From Hyphomonadaceae bacterium (GTDB lineage: Bacteria > Pseudomonadota > Alphaproteobacteria > Caulobacterales > Aquidulcibacteraceae), in NCBI GenBank assembly GCA_016791365.1, contig JAEUMT010000026.1, positions 1 through 64,000 of the forward strand: DNA of 64,000 bases, written 5' to 3'. Both the position numbers and the translations under genes were made by a program. A model generated the notes under the pieces. That model ran no database searches and was not told the origin of the DNA. It was given only the letters and a program-made list of their open reading frames with translations. Shown one piece after another: positions 20,290-28,406 of the stretch; position 1 is the stretch's first letter; each line of letters starts with the position of its first letter.

Positions 20290-20907
20290 ATGATCGGGTC
20301 TTTGAGTGGCGTAGTCGCGGCTATTGGCGAGGATACCGCGCTAATCGACGTCGGTGGCGTTGGTTATGTTGTGCTCGCCGGCGGGCGAACCTTGGCGCGG
20401 CTGCAGGTGGGCGCTCCGGCGCGGGTTTATATCGAAACGCACGTCCGTGAGGACGCCATCAAGCTCTTCGGCTTTGCATCGGAAGAAGAGCGCGCCTGGT
20501 TCGCACATCTTCAAACCATTCCCGGCGTCGGCGCCAAGGTCGCGCTGGGGATTTTGGACGCGATGCCGCCTGAAGCTTTGGCGGACGCTATCGCTATTCA
20601 GGACAAGGCCGCGTTCGCGCGCGCCAATGGCGTCGGCCCCAAGCTTGCTGCGCGTCTTGCGACTGAACTTACAGGCAAGGGTGGTCCCAAAGGGTTCATC
20701 GGCCTTGGCGCGTCCGCGCCGCGCCCTGGCGCAGCGGCAACGGTATCCGCGAGCGGTGCGCGCGCGGAAGCTGTTTCAGCGCTGGTCAATCTTGGCATCG
20801 ACCAATCGAGCGCCGCCCGCGCCGTTGCATCGGCCGCAAAGCAATTTGAAGCCGACGCACCCGCGCCGGAACTCATCCGCGCCGCGCTCAAGGAAGTCAG
20901 CCGCTAG
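20290..20907 (+). CDS. ruvA: Holliday junction DNA helicase subunit RuvA
   Basis: RuvA (205 residues) binds the four-way junction as a tetramer and loads RuvB. It starts MIGSLSGVVAAIGEDTALIDVGGVGY, the typical OB-fold domain I. Domain II has two helix-hairpin-helix motifs (IPGVGAKVALGIL and ANGVGPKLAARLA), and domain III (ALVNLGIDQSSAARAV) contacts RuvB. ATG 20290 follows 'agaggtcaga', a weak site, but family length supports it. A small DGPF/YCII gene on the opposite strand separates it from ruvB. Confidence 0.95.
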   Translation: MIGSLSGVVAAIGEDTALIDVGGVGYVVLAGGRTLARLQVGAPARVYIETHVREDAIKLFGFASEEERAWFAHLQTIPGVGAKVALGILDAMPPEALADAIAIQDKAAFARANGVGPKLAARLATELTGKGGPKGFIGLGASAPRPGAAATVSASGARAEAVSALVNLGIDQSSAARAVASAAKQFEADAPAPELIRAALKEVSR

Positions 20908-20914
20908 ACACGCC

Positions 20915-21298
20915 TCACTCCGCAACCGCCGCGCTGGTTGCGCCAAAGCCGAACATCGGCCGCATCTCGCAAACGCCTTCCCATTCGGGCCAATGCTCAT
21001 GATGCAGTTCCATGAAGCTCCGCGCCGCTGCGAGGGCTTCCTCGCGCGTTGCGAACTCAAAGATGGCGAAGCCGCCGAGCACTTCCTTGGTCTCGGCGAA
21101 GGGCCCGTCGGTCAGCTTGAGCTTGCCGCGGCGCGATTCAATCCGCGCGCCGCCCAGGGCTGTCGGCATCAGACCGCCGCGCGCGAGCATGCGGCCCGCC
21201 GCGGTTTCTTGCGTCGTCAGATCTTCGATCGCATCGATCATGCGCTGCGGCGGGATCAGCCCGTTTTCGGCGCCGGAGGTGAGAAACATGTAGCGCAT
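20915..21298 (-). CDS. YCII/DGPF domain protein
   Basis: A 127-residue protein of the YciI-like dimeric alpha-beta barrel superfamily. It contains the hallmark [11 protein letters not shown] (about 62-72) and [16 protein letters not shown]. Such proteins are often encoded beside extracytoplasmic sigma factors; none is visible here. It starts [11 protein letters not shown] and converges with ruvA with seven bases between. Biochemical role unknown. Confidence 0.88.
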   Translation of the reverse strand: MRYMFLTSGAENGLIPPQRMIDAIEDLTTQETAAGRMLARGGLMPTALGGARIESRRGKLKLTDGPFAETKEVLGGFAIFEFATREEALAAARSFMELHHEHWPEWEGVCEMRPMFGFGATSAAVAE

Positions 21299-21453
21299 GG
21301 TTTGGTCCTTCCCGGTTTGTCGCCATAAGCGGCGCTGATCGAAGGACGAAGGCCTGTCCTGGAAGCCGACGTTTCGATTTGAAATTTATCCACAGATGCT
21401 GCGGGCGGGATGGCCGGAACAATCGGGAAACCCGAATCGAGCTAGGAGAGTGC

Positions 21454-22482
21454 ATGTCCGAAGCAGAACGCCTCGTCACGTCCGACCGCATGCCCGGAGA
21501 AGGGGCCGACCGCGCGCTCCGTCCGCAGGGCTTTGACGAATTCGTCGGCCAGCCAGCGGCGAAAGCCAATCTCAAAGTGTTCGTCGAAGCCGCCCGCTCA
21601 CGCGGCGAAGCGATGGACCATGTGCTGCTGTTTGGCCCGCCCGGTCTCGGCAAGACCACGCTTTCGCAGATCGTCGCGCGCGAACTGGGCGTTGGCTTTC
21701 GCTCAACCAGCGGGCCGGTGATTGCGCGCGCCGGTGATCTCGCCGCCTTGCTCACCAATCTCGAACCGCGCGACGTATTGTTCATCGACGAAATCCATCG
21801 CCTCGCGCCGGCGGTCGAGGAAATCCTCTATCCCGCCATGGAGGATTATCACCTCGACATCATCATCGGCGAAGGCCCGAGCGCGCGCAGCGTACGCATC
21901 GATCTTGCACCGTTCACGCTTGTCGGCGCCACGACGCGCGCGGGCATGCTGAGCACGCCGCTACGCGATCGCTTCGGCATTCCGGTGCGGTTGGAATTTT
22001 ACGGTCCCGATGAACTGCTCGGCATCGTCACGCGTGGCGCGGCCAAGCTTGGCGTGCCTATAACGACCGAAGGCGCGATGGAGATCGCAAAGCGCGCCCG
22101 CGGCACGCCGCGTGTCGCTGTCCGCCTGCTGCGCCGTGTGCGCGATTTTGCGGGCGAGGAGACGATTGATGTGAAGGTCGCGGATCGCGCGCTACGACGG
22201 CTGGACGTTGATAGCGATGGTTTAGATCTTCTTGATCGCCGCTATCTTCATGCGCTGGTCGAGACCTATTCCGGCGGTCCTGTCGGCGTTGAGACGCTGG
22301 CCGCAGCGCTCGCCGAAGCGCGCGATGCTTTGGAAGACGTCATCGAGCCATATCTGATGCAACAAGGCTTCGTCATGCGCACGCCGCGCGGACGCGTCGC
22401 CGCGCCCAAGGCCTACGAACGCCTCGGCAAAAAGCCGCCCAGCGCGCCGCCGAGCAGCGGAAGTTTATTCAGCGAAAAATAG
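21454..22482 (+). CDS. ruvB: Holliday junction branch migration ATPase RuvB
   Basis: RuvB AAA+ motor, 342 residues, which pumps DNA through the RuvA-bound junction. Walker A is GPPGLGKTT (61-69), Walker B is LFIDEIHRL (about 109-117), and sensor 1 is in VGATTRAG. The arginine-rich C-terminal winged helix has [18 protein letters not shown] 21454 is preceded by AGGAGAG at good spacing; an open frame upstream is not family sequence. The downstream gap carries two tandem minus-strand small genes. Confidence 0.96.
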   Translation: MSEAERLVTSDRMPGEGADRALRPQGFDEFVGQPAAKANLKVFVEAARSRGEAMDHVLLFGPPGLGKTTLSQIVARELGVGFRSTSGPVIARAGDLAALLTNLEPRDVLFIDEIHRLAPAVEEILYPAMEDYHLDIIIGEGPSARSVRIDLAPFTLVGATTRAGMLSTPLRDRFGIPVRLEFYGPDELLGIVTRGAAKLGVPITTEGAMEIAKRARGTPRVAVRLLRRVRDFAGEETIDVKVADRALRRLDVDSDGLDLLDRRYLHALVETYSGGPVGVETLAAALAEARDALEDVIEPYLMQQGFVMRTPRGRVAAPKAYERLGKKPPSAPPSSGSLFSEK

Positions 22483-22521
22483 TCCAAGCGTGTCGGGCTT
22501 CATGACGAGTGGCAGGGCTTC

Positions 22522-22659
22522 CTAGCGATGTCTGTGGCCCTGATGCTTGCCGCGCATCCGGCGTACGGCCTTCGCGGCGTTTAGCGTGTCTGACGAGGCG
22601 TCGGTGAGGAAGGTTAGCGCCACCGCTGACACGGCGATAATCGTTGCAAGCTCAAGCAT
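22522..22659 (-). CDS. Small membrane protein A of a tandem paralogous pair, 45 aa
   Basis: A 45-residue predicted single-pass membrane protein: MLELATIIAVSAVALTFLTD forms the N-terminal hydrophobic helix, and the rest is basic (KAVRRMRGKHQGHRHR at the end). GGAGG at 22667-22671 gives an ideal ribosome site seven bases before the ATG. It closely resembles the ORF 77 bases upstream on the same strand (identical MLELA, and SAVALTF in the same place), so both copies look selected. No known family is recognised. Confidence 0.6.
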   Translation of the reverse strand: MLELATIIAVSAVALTFLTDASSDTLNAAKAVRRMRGKHQGHRHR

Positions 22660-22736
22660 CGCGACGCCTCCGGCTCCTGCCTTGCGAATGGAACGACCGC
22701 GCGGCGGCGCAGGTTCCGGAGCCTTGGTGCGTAGCG

Positions 22737-22877
22737 TCAGGCGCTGAGTTCATCCCGGGCGACCTGAATCTGGCCGCGACGCCGTGGCGCTACGATCTTC
22801 ACCGCGCGAGAAATCATGTCCGACGCAAAAGTCAGCGCGACAGCGGAAACGACAATGGCGGCTGCAAGTTCGAGCAT
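22737..22877 (-). CDS. Small membrane protein B of a tandem paralogous pair, 46 aa
   Basis: A 46-residue paralogue of the downstream ORF: MLELAAAIVVSAVALTFASD, then a basic and mixed-charge tail (IVAPRRRGQIQVARDELSA). AGAGGG lies about eight bases upstream of the ATG. Both genes run on the minus strand between the ends of ruvB and the thioesterase start. One hydrophobic helix of about 17 residues is predicted near the N-terminus, so it may be an anchor, subunit or leader-type regulator. Function unknown. Confidence 0.6.
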   Translation of the reverse strand: MLELAAAIVVSAVALTFASDMISRAVKIVAPRRRGQIQVARDELSA

Positions 22878-23088
22878 ATCATCCCTCTCGGTCGCCTTGG
22901 GAACACGCGAGCGCCGCTTAGGTTCCCGGCGAGGTAGCGCGTCCGCGCGCCCATGTCTCCCTCCGCAAGTGCAGCCTCAGTCTGCATCCTTGAGACCATA
23001 CTCGCGCAGGCCGCAACATCCGCGATATTGAGCTCAACTGCCTTGGCGTCAGCGTTGTGCTTGTGCGCCCACGCAAGCATAACGCGGT

Positions 23089-23883
23089 ATGTCTTCGCTG
23101 CGCACCGTCGTCGAAACGCTTGTCCCGGAAGGTGATGGTTTTATCATCGAAGCGCCTGGCGTTTGGGCGCAGGGGCGCACGCTTTACGGCGGCATCACCG
23201 CGGCATTGGCGCATGAAGCCATCCGTCGTTCGCACGAAGGGCTTGGTCCGCTTCGCTCGGCGCAATTCGCGTTTATTGGTCCCGCCGCGGGGAAGCTCCG
23301 GTTTACTTCCAGCTTGCTGCGGCGTGGCAAATCCTCAGCGCTGATCGCCTCGGATTGCTTCAACGAAGAGGGCCCCGCCGCGCGTGCGCTTTTCGTGTTC
23401 GGAAATGGGCGCGACAGCAAGGTCACGCACGATTTCCTTGCGATGCCGGGCGTGCCCGCTGCCGCGATGTGCAACCCGTTCCGCAAGGAGGGCGGCGCCG
23501 CGCCGCGTGGTTTCTGGAATAATTTCGAGACACGCCTCGCGTCTGGCGGGCGTCTGTTCGACAAAGAGGCAACGCGCCCCGAGTTTGCGGTGTGGACACG
23601 CTTTCTCGATACCGGCGGCGCTGACGCAACCACGGCGCTGCTCGCAATCGCCGACTGCTTGCCGCCCGCCGCTATGGTGCTGTTTCCGCAACCCGCGCCG
23701 ATCAGCACGATGACTTGGACCGTTGATGTCGCGCGCGTGCCGCGGAGCCTCGATGGCTGGCATTTGCTTTGGGCTTCAAGTGAGCAGGCCGCTGACGGCT
23801 ATTCGCTGCAAAACATGGCGATGTGGAATGAAGCCGGCGAACTTCTGGCTGTCGGCCGTCAGGCAATCGCGATTTTCGCCTAG
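23089..23883 (+). CDS. Acyl-CoA thioesterase (TesB-like, hotdog fold)
   Basis: A 264-residue double-hotdog protein like TesB-type acyl-CoA thioesterases. Motifs include WAQGRTLYGGITAALA (the G-x-YGG pattern of the first hotdog), then FRKEGG and FLDTGGADATTALLAIADCLPPA (second hotdog, Asp at the catalytic position), with LLWASSEQAADGYSLQ and NEAGELLAVGRQA at the end. It would hydrolyse medium or aromatic acyl-CoA in the cytosol. Its stop is one base from the end of the convergent SDR gene. Confidence 0.85.
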   Translation: MSSLRTVVETLVPEGDGFIIEAPGVWAQGRTLYGGITAALAHEAIRRSHEGLGPLRSAQFAFIGPAAGKLRFTSSLLRRGKSSALIASDCFNEEGPAARALFVFGNGRDSKVTHDFLAMPGVPAAAMCNPFRKEGGAAPRGFWNNFETRLASGGRLFDKEATRPEFAVWTRFLDTGGADATTALLAIADCLPPAAMVLFPQPAPISTMTWTVDVARVPRSLDGWHLLWASSEQAADGYSLQNMAMWNEAGELLAVGRQAIAIFA

Positions 23884-23884
23884 G

Positions 23885-24547
23885 TCACCAGGGCAGTTCT
23901 TCGCCAGTGCCGACATGCGTGAAGCGTCCACTGCGCTCCATCGTCAAGGCATCGATCTGCGCCAAAATTCCGCGCACTGCTTCTTCCGCCGGAATGCCGT
24001 TCTTGCCCGTCATCTCCGTCGCCACCATGCCGGGATGAAAGAGGCCAACGGCGATGCCTCGTCCTTTGAGGTCGTGCGCCAGCGACACGCCAGCGGCGTT
24101 CACCGCCGCCTTCGACATGCGATAGCCGTAATATCCGCCCGAACCGTTGTCGGCCATCGAGCCCATGCGGCTGGTGACAATCACAACCTTGCTGCCATCG
24201 TGCAGCAGCGGCAGCAGGGCGGTGGTCACGCGCAGCGGTCCCAGCGCATTGATCGCAAACTGCTGCTCGATGCCTTTGAAGCTCATGCGATCGAGGTCGC
24301 CTGGCTGGAGCACGCCCGCATTGTTGATCAGGACATCGATCTCGACGCCTGCGAGGCGCTTGCCCAATTGCTCCACTGAGCCCGCGTCGCTGACATCGAT
24401 GCCAGGTTCAATGCGCACATCCAGCGCATCAAGCTCCGTCGAACCCTTGCGGCAAACGCCGATCACGTTCGCGCCGCGCGCTTTGAGCTGCTTGCAAAGC
24501 TCAAGGCCAATGCCGCGATTGGCGCCGGTGACGAGTGTGAATCCCAT
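23885..24547 (-). CDS. Short-chain dehydrogenase/reductase
   Basis: Classical SDR of 220 residues binding NAD(P)H. Glycine motif TGANRGIGLEL (residues 7-17) and NNAGV (about 86-90) are intact. The catalytic Ser is in VTSRMG (about 127) and the Tyr-Lys pair in YYGYRMSKAA. Substrate unknown. The gene ends one base from the convergent thioesterase. The start has no strong ribosome site but MGFTLVTGANRG is the family N-terminus. Confidence 0.9.
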   Translation of the reverse strand: MGFTLVTGANRGIGLELCKQLKARGANVIGVCRKGSTELDALDVRIEPGIDVSDAGSVEQLGKRLAGVEIDVLINNAGVLQPGDLDRMSFKGIEQQFAINALGPLRVTTALLPLLHDGSKVVIVTSRMGSMADNGSGGYYGYRMSKAAVNAAGVSLAHDLKGRGIAVGLFHPGMVATEMTGKNGIPAEEAVRGILAQIDALTMERSGRFTHVGTGEELPW

Positions 24548-24601
24548 GTCTGCCGCTCCTTAAGCGACATCATAGACCCCATTGCGGCGCCGTCGCACAA
24601 C

Positions 24602-24630
24602 AAAAACGGCCCCGGCGCGTAAGCCGGGGC
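24602..24630 (-). terminator. Terminator of the arsR-SRPBCC operon
   Basis: On the minus strand CCCCGGC and GCCGGGG form a stem around a six-base loop, followed by CGTTTTTGTT. It lies about 28 bases past the stop of the last SRPBCC gene (24658) and before the SDR start. Confidence 0.8.
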
Positions 24631-24657
24631 GTGGTTGCGTTGTCACGGAGTTCCACG

Positions 24658-25095
24658 TTAGCCGAGTTTGCCGCTCTCGATGTACGATTTCATGCTCGAA
24701 AGAATGCGCGGCCAGCCATTCGAAATACCGGGCAGCACTTTGCTGTCCGGCGGGAAGCCTTCGTGGATCACCGTGAATTTCGTGCCGAGTTCGTGCTCTT
24801 CAAGCTCATAAGTTACACGCGACGGCTTCTCATCGATGTCTTCGGGTTTGAGATCGAACGTCATGACCAACCGGTTTGGCGGATCGATCTCCAGCACTTC
24901 GCCATCGTGGCTGAGCTTTGTCTGATCGTCCGGATACATGAATTCGACGCGCGAACCGACTTTCCAATCAGATTTCACGAAGCGCTTCCAAAACGTCTTC
25001 GTGTGTTCGCCGGTTGTGATCGCGGTCCACACCTTCTGCTTCGGTGCGCCGATATAGATGACATAGACGAATTCCGGCTTGTTCACTTTTCCCAC
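24658..25095 (-). CDS. SRPBCC (AHSA1-type) protein, third of the operon
   Basis: START-like ligand-binding fold of the AHSA1/activator of Hsp90 ATPase C-terminal type, 145 residues. Signature elements are VYVIYIGAPKQKVWTAITT at the N-terminus, the W-x-x-G-S region (SDWKVGSRVEF), and GWPRILSSMKSYIE at the C-terminus. No enzyme activity can be inferred. Its start overlaps the previous gene (25083-25095), and it is last of four genes in an ArsR-controlled operon. It is the copy most similar to the first SRPBCC gene. Confidence 0.85.
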   Translation of the reverse strand: MGKVNKPEFVYVIYIGAPKQKVWTAITTGEHTKTFWKRFVKSDWKVGSRVEFMYPDDQTKLSHDGEVLEIDPPNRLVMTFDLKPEDIDEKPSRVTYELEEHELGTKFTVIHEGFPPDSKVLPGISNGWPRILSSMKSYIESGKLG

Positions 25096-25544
25096 CCTTC
25101 GACATTCTGATCCGGCGCCTTATCGGCGACGATGTTGAGATTGATGCCGTGCTCCAGCCACGCCTTCGCGGCGGCAAGCACGAGATTCCAACCTTGAGTG
25201 AGGTCGAGCGCTTCGGCGATCACGTCGTCGCCGCGCAGGCCTGAGTTCACAACGCTGACGATCGTGCCTTTGGCGTGCGGTTTGAACGTCATCTCGACCA
25301 GGTTAGATTTCGGGAATGACCATTCAAACCGGATGCTTTGGTTCGGCTGGATCGCTTTCACATCGATGTTGTCGCCAACGCCGTACATTTCCCATTCCCA
25401 GCGCACGCGCTTACCAGCTTCGAGCTTGCCGCCGGACCTTGAGAACCAAAAGTGCGTGGTGACGGCCGGATCGGCGAACGCGTTGAACACTTCGCCCACC
25501 GGCTTGCGGATCAGCATTTCCGCTCTAACGATGGGTGCGCTCAT
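25083..25544 (-). CDS. SRPBCC (AHSA1-type) protein, second of the operon
   Basis: A 153-residue SRPBCC protein starting MSAPIVRAEMLIRKPVGEVFNAF, with WFSRSGGKLEAGKRVRWEWEMY and a C-terminal LTQGWNLVLAAAKAWLEHGI. It is distinct in sequence from its two neighbours. It overlaps the upstream gene by four bases (ATGA, 25541-25544) and the downstream gene by 13 bases. Such tightly packed SRPBCC-ArsR operons occur in many proteobacteria; the ligand is unknown. Confidence 0.85.
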   Translation of the reverse strand: MSAPIVRAEMLIRKPVGEVFNAFADPAVTTHFWFSRSGGKLEAGKRVRWEWEMYGVGDNIDVKAIQPNQSIRFEWSFPKSNLVEMTFKPHAKGTIVSVVNSGLRGDDVIAEALDLTQGWNLVLAAAKAWLEHGINLNIVADKAPDQNVEGWEK

Positions 25545-26023
25545 TTCGGCGGCGCCATCTTTACAACCAGCGGCTCGCCGGTTTCGAGCAAGCTCTTGAG
25601 TGACGACAGAATAATCGCCCAGCCTTGCGCTCCGGCTTGGATGTACTTGCGCGCAATCGCGTAATCGCTGTGTTGCGTCATCGTGAGCTTCACTGCTTCG
25701 CCAGCTTGCTCGATGTCATACGTGATGATCGCGGGGCCGGTTTTGTCAGCCTCGTCGACCCAATCGACTGTCCAGGTGACTTGCAGCTTCTTCGGCGGAT
25801 CGCTGATCAGGACCTCGCCCCATACGTCGAGTGCGCCGTCCGGCATCACCATTTTCCACGCCGAGCCTTGCTTCCAATCGCTCTCAACCGTGCGGCCGAA
25901 GAAGAACTTCGTCGTGAACTCGCTCGACGTCAGCGCCTCCCACACCTTCGGCGCCGTGCTCCGGATATAGAACACGTACACAAGATCGGGCGGCACGATC
26001 CGCTCATCGCCATTATTGCTCAT
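25541..26023 (-). CDS. SRPBCC (AHSA1-type) protein, first of the operon
   Basis: A 160-residue SRPBCC protein with the core VYVFYIRSTAPKVWEALTS, FFFGRTVESDWKQGSAWKM and a conserved GWAIILSSLKSLLE end. It begins 11 bases before the end of the arsR-type gene, so the two are translationally coupled. It shares clear sequence similarity with the third SRPBCC gene of the operon, pointing to duplication. Confidence 0.85.
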   Translation of the reverse strand: MSNNGDERIVPPDLVYVFYIRSTAPKVWEALTSSEFTTKFFFGRTVESDWKQGSAWKMVMPDGALDVWGEVLISDPPKKLQVTWTVDWVDEADKTGPAIITYDIEQAGEAVKLTMTQHSDYAIARKYIQAGAQGWAIILSSLKSLLETGEPLVVKMAPPK

Positions 26024-26351
26024 TGTCGTTCTCCAACGCCTTTTTCAGATCGAACAACGCTTCGAGACGTGTTCGCTCGTATTTGGAGATCCAGCGATCG
26101 CCGATCTCATGGATGGGCGCCGGGTTGAGGTAGTGCAGCTTCTCGCGCCCGCGCTTCACGCTCGCGATCAGATTGGCGCTTTCCAAAATCGCCAGGTGCT
26201 TGGTGACGGCCTGACGGGTCATGCCCCGGCCTTCACACAACTCACCGAGCGTCTGCCCGTTGCGCGCGAAAAGCGTGTCGAGCAGGGCCCGGCGGCTTTT
26301 GTCGGCAAGGGCGCGGAAAACGCCGTCGACTGCCTCGTCTTCGGTGTCCAC
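26013..26351 (-). CDS. ArsR-family winged-helix repressor
   Basis: A 112-residue ArsR/SmtB-type regulator. The recognition-helix region is CEGRGMTRQAVTKHLAILESANLI, and the wing VKRGREKLHYLNPAPI follows. It lacks the paired metal-binding cysteines of ArsR and SmtB, so it probably senses something other than metal. It starts at GTG 26351 and heads the three-gene SRPBCC operon, which it probably represses itself. An inverted repeat sits inside its promoter. Start choice is supported by the promoter geometry. Confidence 0.88.
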   Translation of the reverse strand: MDTEDEAVDGVFRALADKSRRALLDTLFARNGQTLGELCEGRGMTRQAVTKHLAILESANLIASVKRGREKLHYLNPAPIHEIGDRWISKYERTRLEALFDLKKALENDNEQ

Positions 26352-26356
26352 GTCGC

Positions 26357-26386
26357 CTTATAGGCAACCGAAAGGTTGCATGTCAA
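26357..26386 (-). promoter_or_regulatory. arsR-operon promoter with operator in the spacer
   Basis: Minus strand, read 5'-3': -35 TTGACA (26386-26381), an 18-base spacer (26380-26363) and -10 TATAAG (26362-26357). The spacer contains the perfect inverted repeat GCAACC-tttc-GGTTGC (plus-strand coordinates 26364-26379, read as GCAACC-gaaa-GGTTGC). A repressor dimer on it would block RNA polymerase. The GTG start at 26351 is only five bases past the -10, so the transcript is probably leaderless. Confidence 0.7.
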
Positions 26387-26516
26387 CGCCTGCCGGCCGG
26401 AGAAACGGCTAAGCTATGCCGCATTGGATGGGCAAAATGACCTCCGTTCGGGCCACACTGGCGGCCGTGGGGTTGGGTTTGAGGTTAGGCAGGATCAGTC
26501 CGAGGACGCGAAAGCG

Positions 26517-27848
26517 ATGACGCGCAAGCATGTCGTCGTGATCGGCGCTGGCTTTTCGGGCGTGGCCGCCGCGGCCGCCATCGTCCGTTCCAAGCGCGCA
26601 CGCGTCACCCTGATTGGCCGCGACGGCTTTGGCCCGGGCTTGGCCTACGGGACCAAGGATCCTTCACACCTGCTCAATGTGCGTGCGTCCAACATGAGCG
26701 CGCGCGCCGATAAGGTCGACGATTTCGCGCTGTGGCTTCACAGCAAGACCGGCGCGCCGCCCACGACGTTCGCAACGCGTGGCCGCTACGGAAAATACAC
26801 GCAGTCCGCACTCAAACAGGCGCAGCGCGCGGCGATGTTCAGCGGCGGATTAAAGCTCTTGCGCGGTGAAGTGGTATCGTGCCGCGCCGGTTCGGGCTGG
26901 TGGAATATCGAACTCGCGTCCGGCAGGAGCATTGAGGCAAACGGTGTCGTGCTCGCGCTCGGCAACCAACCGGTCTCGACACCCTCCGTCTTCACGGATG
27001 CCGGCGCGAAAGTGCTTGATCCGTGGGACGCAAAGGAGCTGCAACGCATCCCAAAGGGTGATGTGCTTCTGCTCGGCGCCGGTCTCACCATGGTTGATGT
27101 CGCGCTGTCGCTGGCGGCGCGCTCTCGCACCAGGACGATTTATGCGCTGTCGCGTCGTGGTCTCACGCCGCGCATACATCTGGACCCGCCGATGCCGGCG
27201 CCGTCGACGCCGCTGCAACTGCCGCAGTCGCTTAGCCAAAAACTGCATGAATTCCGCAGGGAAGTGCACACAATGGCCGAGCGCGGCGAGCCGTGGCAGC
27301 TCGCTGTCGACCGGCTGCGCAGCGTCACGCCGGCTTTGTGGCGCGGACTTTCTCCCGATGAACAAAGCCGGTTTCTCCGACATCTGCGCGTCTGGTGGGA
27401 GGTCCATCGCCACCGCGCCGCGCCTGAGATTTTCGAAAGGGCCGAGAACTTGCAGCGTCAGGGAAAGCTTCGTGTGCTTGCCGGCGAGGTGGTTTCGGTC
27501 TCGCCCGATGCCCGCCGCCGCTCGATTGAAATCTACCACCGTCAACGCGGCAGCATGGTGCGCCATCGCATCGAGGTCTCCGGCGTTGTGAACTGCACCG
27601 GCTCTAACATGGACATCACCCGCTCGGACGATCCGTTGATCAGGCAATTGCTCTCCGAAGGGCTCGCGCGCGCCCATTCAACCAACATGGGCTTCGACCT
27701 TGACGAGCAATCGCGCTTGCTTGACGCGCGCGGCCAGGGGCAGGGCAGCATATACGCAATCGGCCCCATCACGGTCGGCGCATTCTGGGAGTCCACCGCC
27801 GTCCCCGAAATCCGTGCGCGCGCGGCGGCGATCGCGGCGCTGTTCTAA
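26517..27848 (+). CDS. FAD-NAD(P)-binding oxidoreductase-like protein (HI0933/YdhS type)
   Basis: A 443-residue flavin-binding protein. The dinucleotide fold VVVIGAGFSGVAAAAAI opens the protein, and LLNVRASNMSA and VVLALGNQP follow. The second nucleotide-binding motif is VLLLGAGLTMVDVAL (GxGxxxxD). An ending GPITVGAFWESTAVPEIR is typical of the FAD/NAD(P)-binding family PF13454. I started at ATG 26517; the open frame runs back to 26376. It is transcribed divergently from the ArsR operon and precedes ybgC by 18 bases. Substrate unknown. Confidence 0.8.
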   Translation: MTRKHVVVIGAGFSGVAAAAAIVRSKRARVTLIGRDGFGPGLAYGTKDPSHLLNVRASNMSARADKVDDFALWLHSKTGAPPTTFATRGRYGKYTQSALKQAQRAAMFSGGLKLLRGEVVSCRAGSGWWNIELASGRSIEANGVVLALGNQPVSTPSVFTDAGAKVLDPWDAKELQRIPKGDVLLLGAGLTMVDVALSLAARSRTRTIYALSRRGLTPRIHLDPPMPAPSTPLQLPQSLSQKLHEFRREVHTMAERGEPWQLAVDRLRSVTPALWRGLSPDEQSRFLRHLRVWWEVHRHRAAPEIFERAENLQRQGKLRVLAGEVVSVSPDARRRSIEIYHRQRGSMVRHRIEVSGVVNCTGSNMDITRSDDPLIRQLLSEGLARAHSTNMGFDLDEQSRLLDARGQGQGSIYAIGPITVGAFWESTAVPEIRARAAAIAALF

Positions 27849-27866
27849 CGTGGCCGTGCTTCGTGT

Positions 27867-28340
27867 ATGGCAAGCGCCATGAGTGAAGACGCACCCAATT
27901 CAGGCCGCTTCGATGGCCGCATCCACTACCTGCCGGTGCGCATTTATTACGAAGACACCGACTTCAGCGGCATCGTCTATCACGCGAACTATCTGCGGTA
28001 CTTCGAGCGTGGCCGGAGCGATTTTCTTCGCGGCGCCGGCATTCACCATAACGAGCTCGCCGCCGCCGCTGATCCAACTGCTTTCGCCGTCAGCAAGATG
28101 GAATTGGAGTTCTTGAAGCCGGCGCGGATCGACGACGCGCTGGTGGTGAAAACCGCGTTCGAAACGATGCGCGGGCCGCGCATTTTTGTTTCGCAAGCGC
28201 TCGAAAAAGCGGGCGAAATCCTGGTGACCGCGAAGGTCCAGGTCTGTTGCATAAGCCTCACGGGCCGCGCCAAGAAACCGCCGCTCATGCTTTTAGAACG
28301 GCTTAAACCATTTCTAGAGCCCTCCGCGTCCAGCTTTTGA
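27867..28340 (+). CDS. ybgC: YbgC-type acyl-CoA thioesterase of the tol-pal operon
   Basis: Hotdog-fold thioesterase, about 157 residues, found at the head of tol-pal operons. The catalytic Asp lies in EDTDFSGIVYHANYLRYFERGR, the strict 4-hydroxybenzoyl-CoA thioesterase/YbgC signature. It has been proposed to link phospholipid metabolism with the envelope. Two in-frame ATGs (27867 and 27879) have no clear ribosome site; the second gives a slightly shorter protein. It is followed by tolQ within 70 bases. Confidence 0.9.
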   Translation: MASAMSEDAPNSGRFDGRIHYLPVRIYYEDTDFSGIVYHANYLRYFERGRSDFLRGAGIHHNELAAAADPTAFAVSKMELEFLKPARIDDALVVKTAFETMRGPRIFVSQALEKAGEILVTAKVQVCCISLTGRAKKPPLMLLERLKPFLEPSASSF

Positions 28341-28406
28341 CAAACTCATACGGCTCTACACCGTGTGGGGAACGCGGTTGAGAAGGCCGCGAAAGTGGGA
28401 GCGAGC

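Noticed and set aside
22832..23080. 82-codon minus-strand ORF between the tandem small genes and the thioesterase
   Set aside because: It overlaps the ribosome site and 5' part of the better-supported 46-residue gene and has no paralogue or motif. An internal ATG with a fair ribosome site remains possible but unsupported.
26376..26516. N-terminal extension of the FAD protein
   Set aside because: The 47 extra codons lie upstream of the dinucleotide-binding start (VVVIGAGFSG) and have no family similarity.
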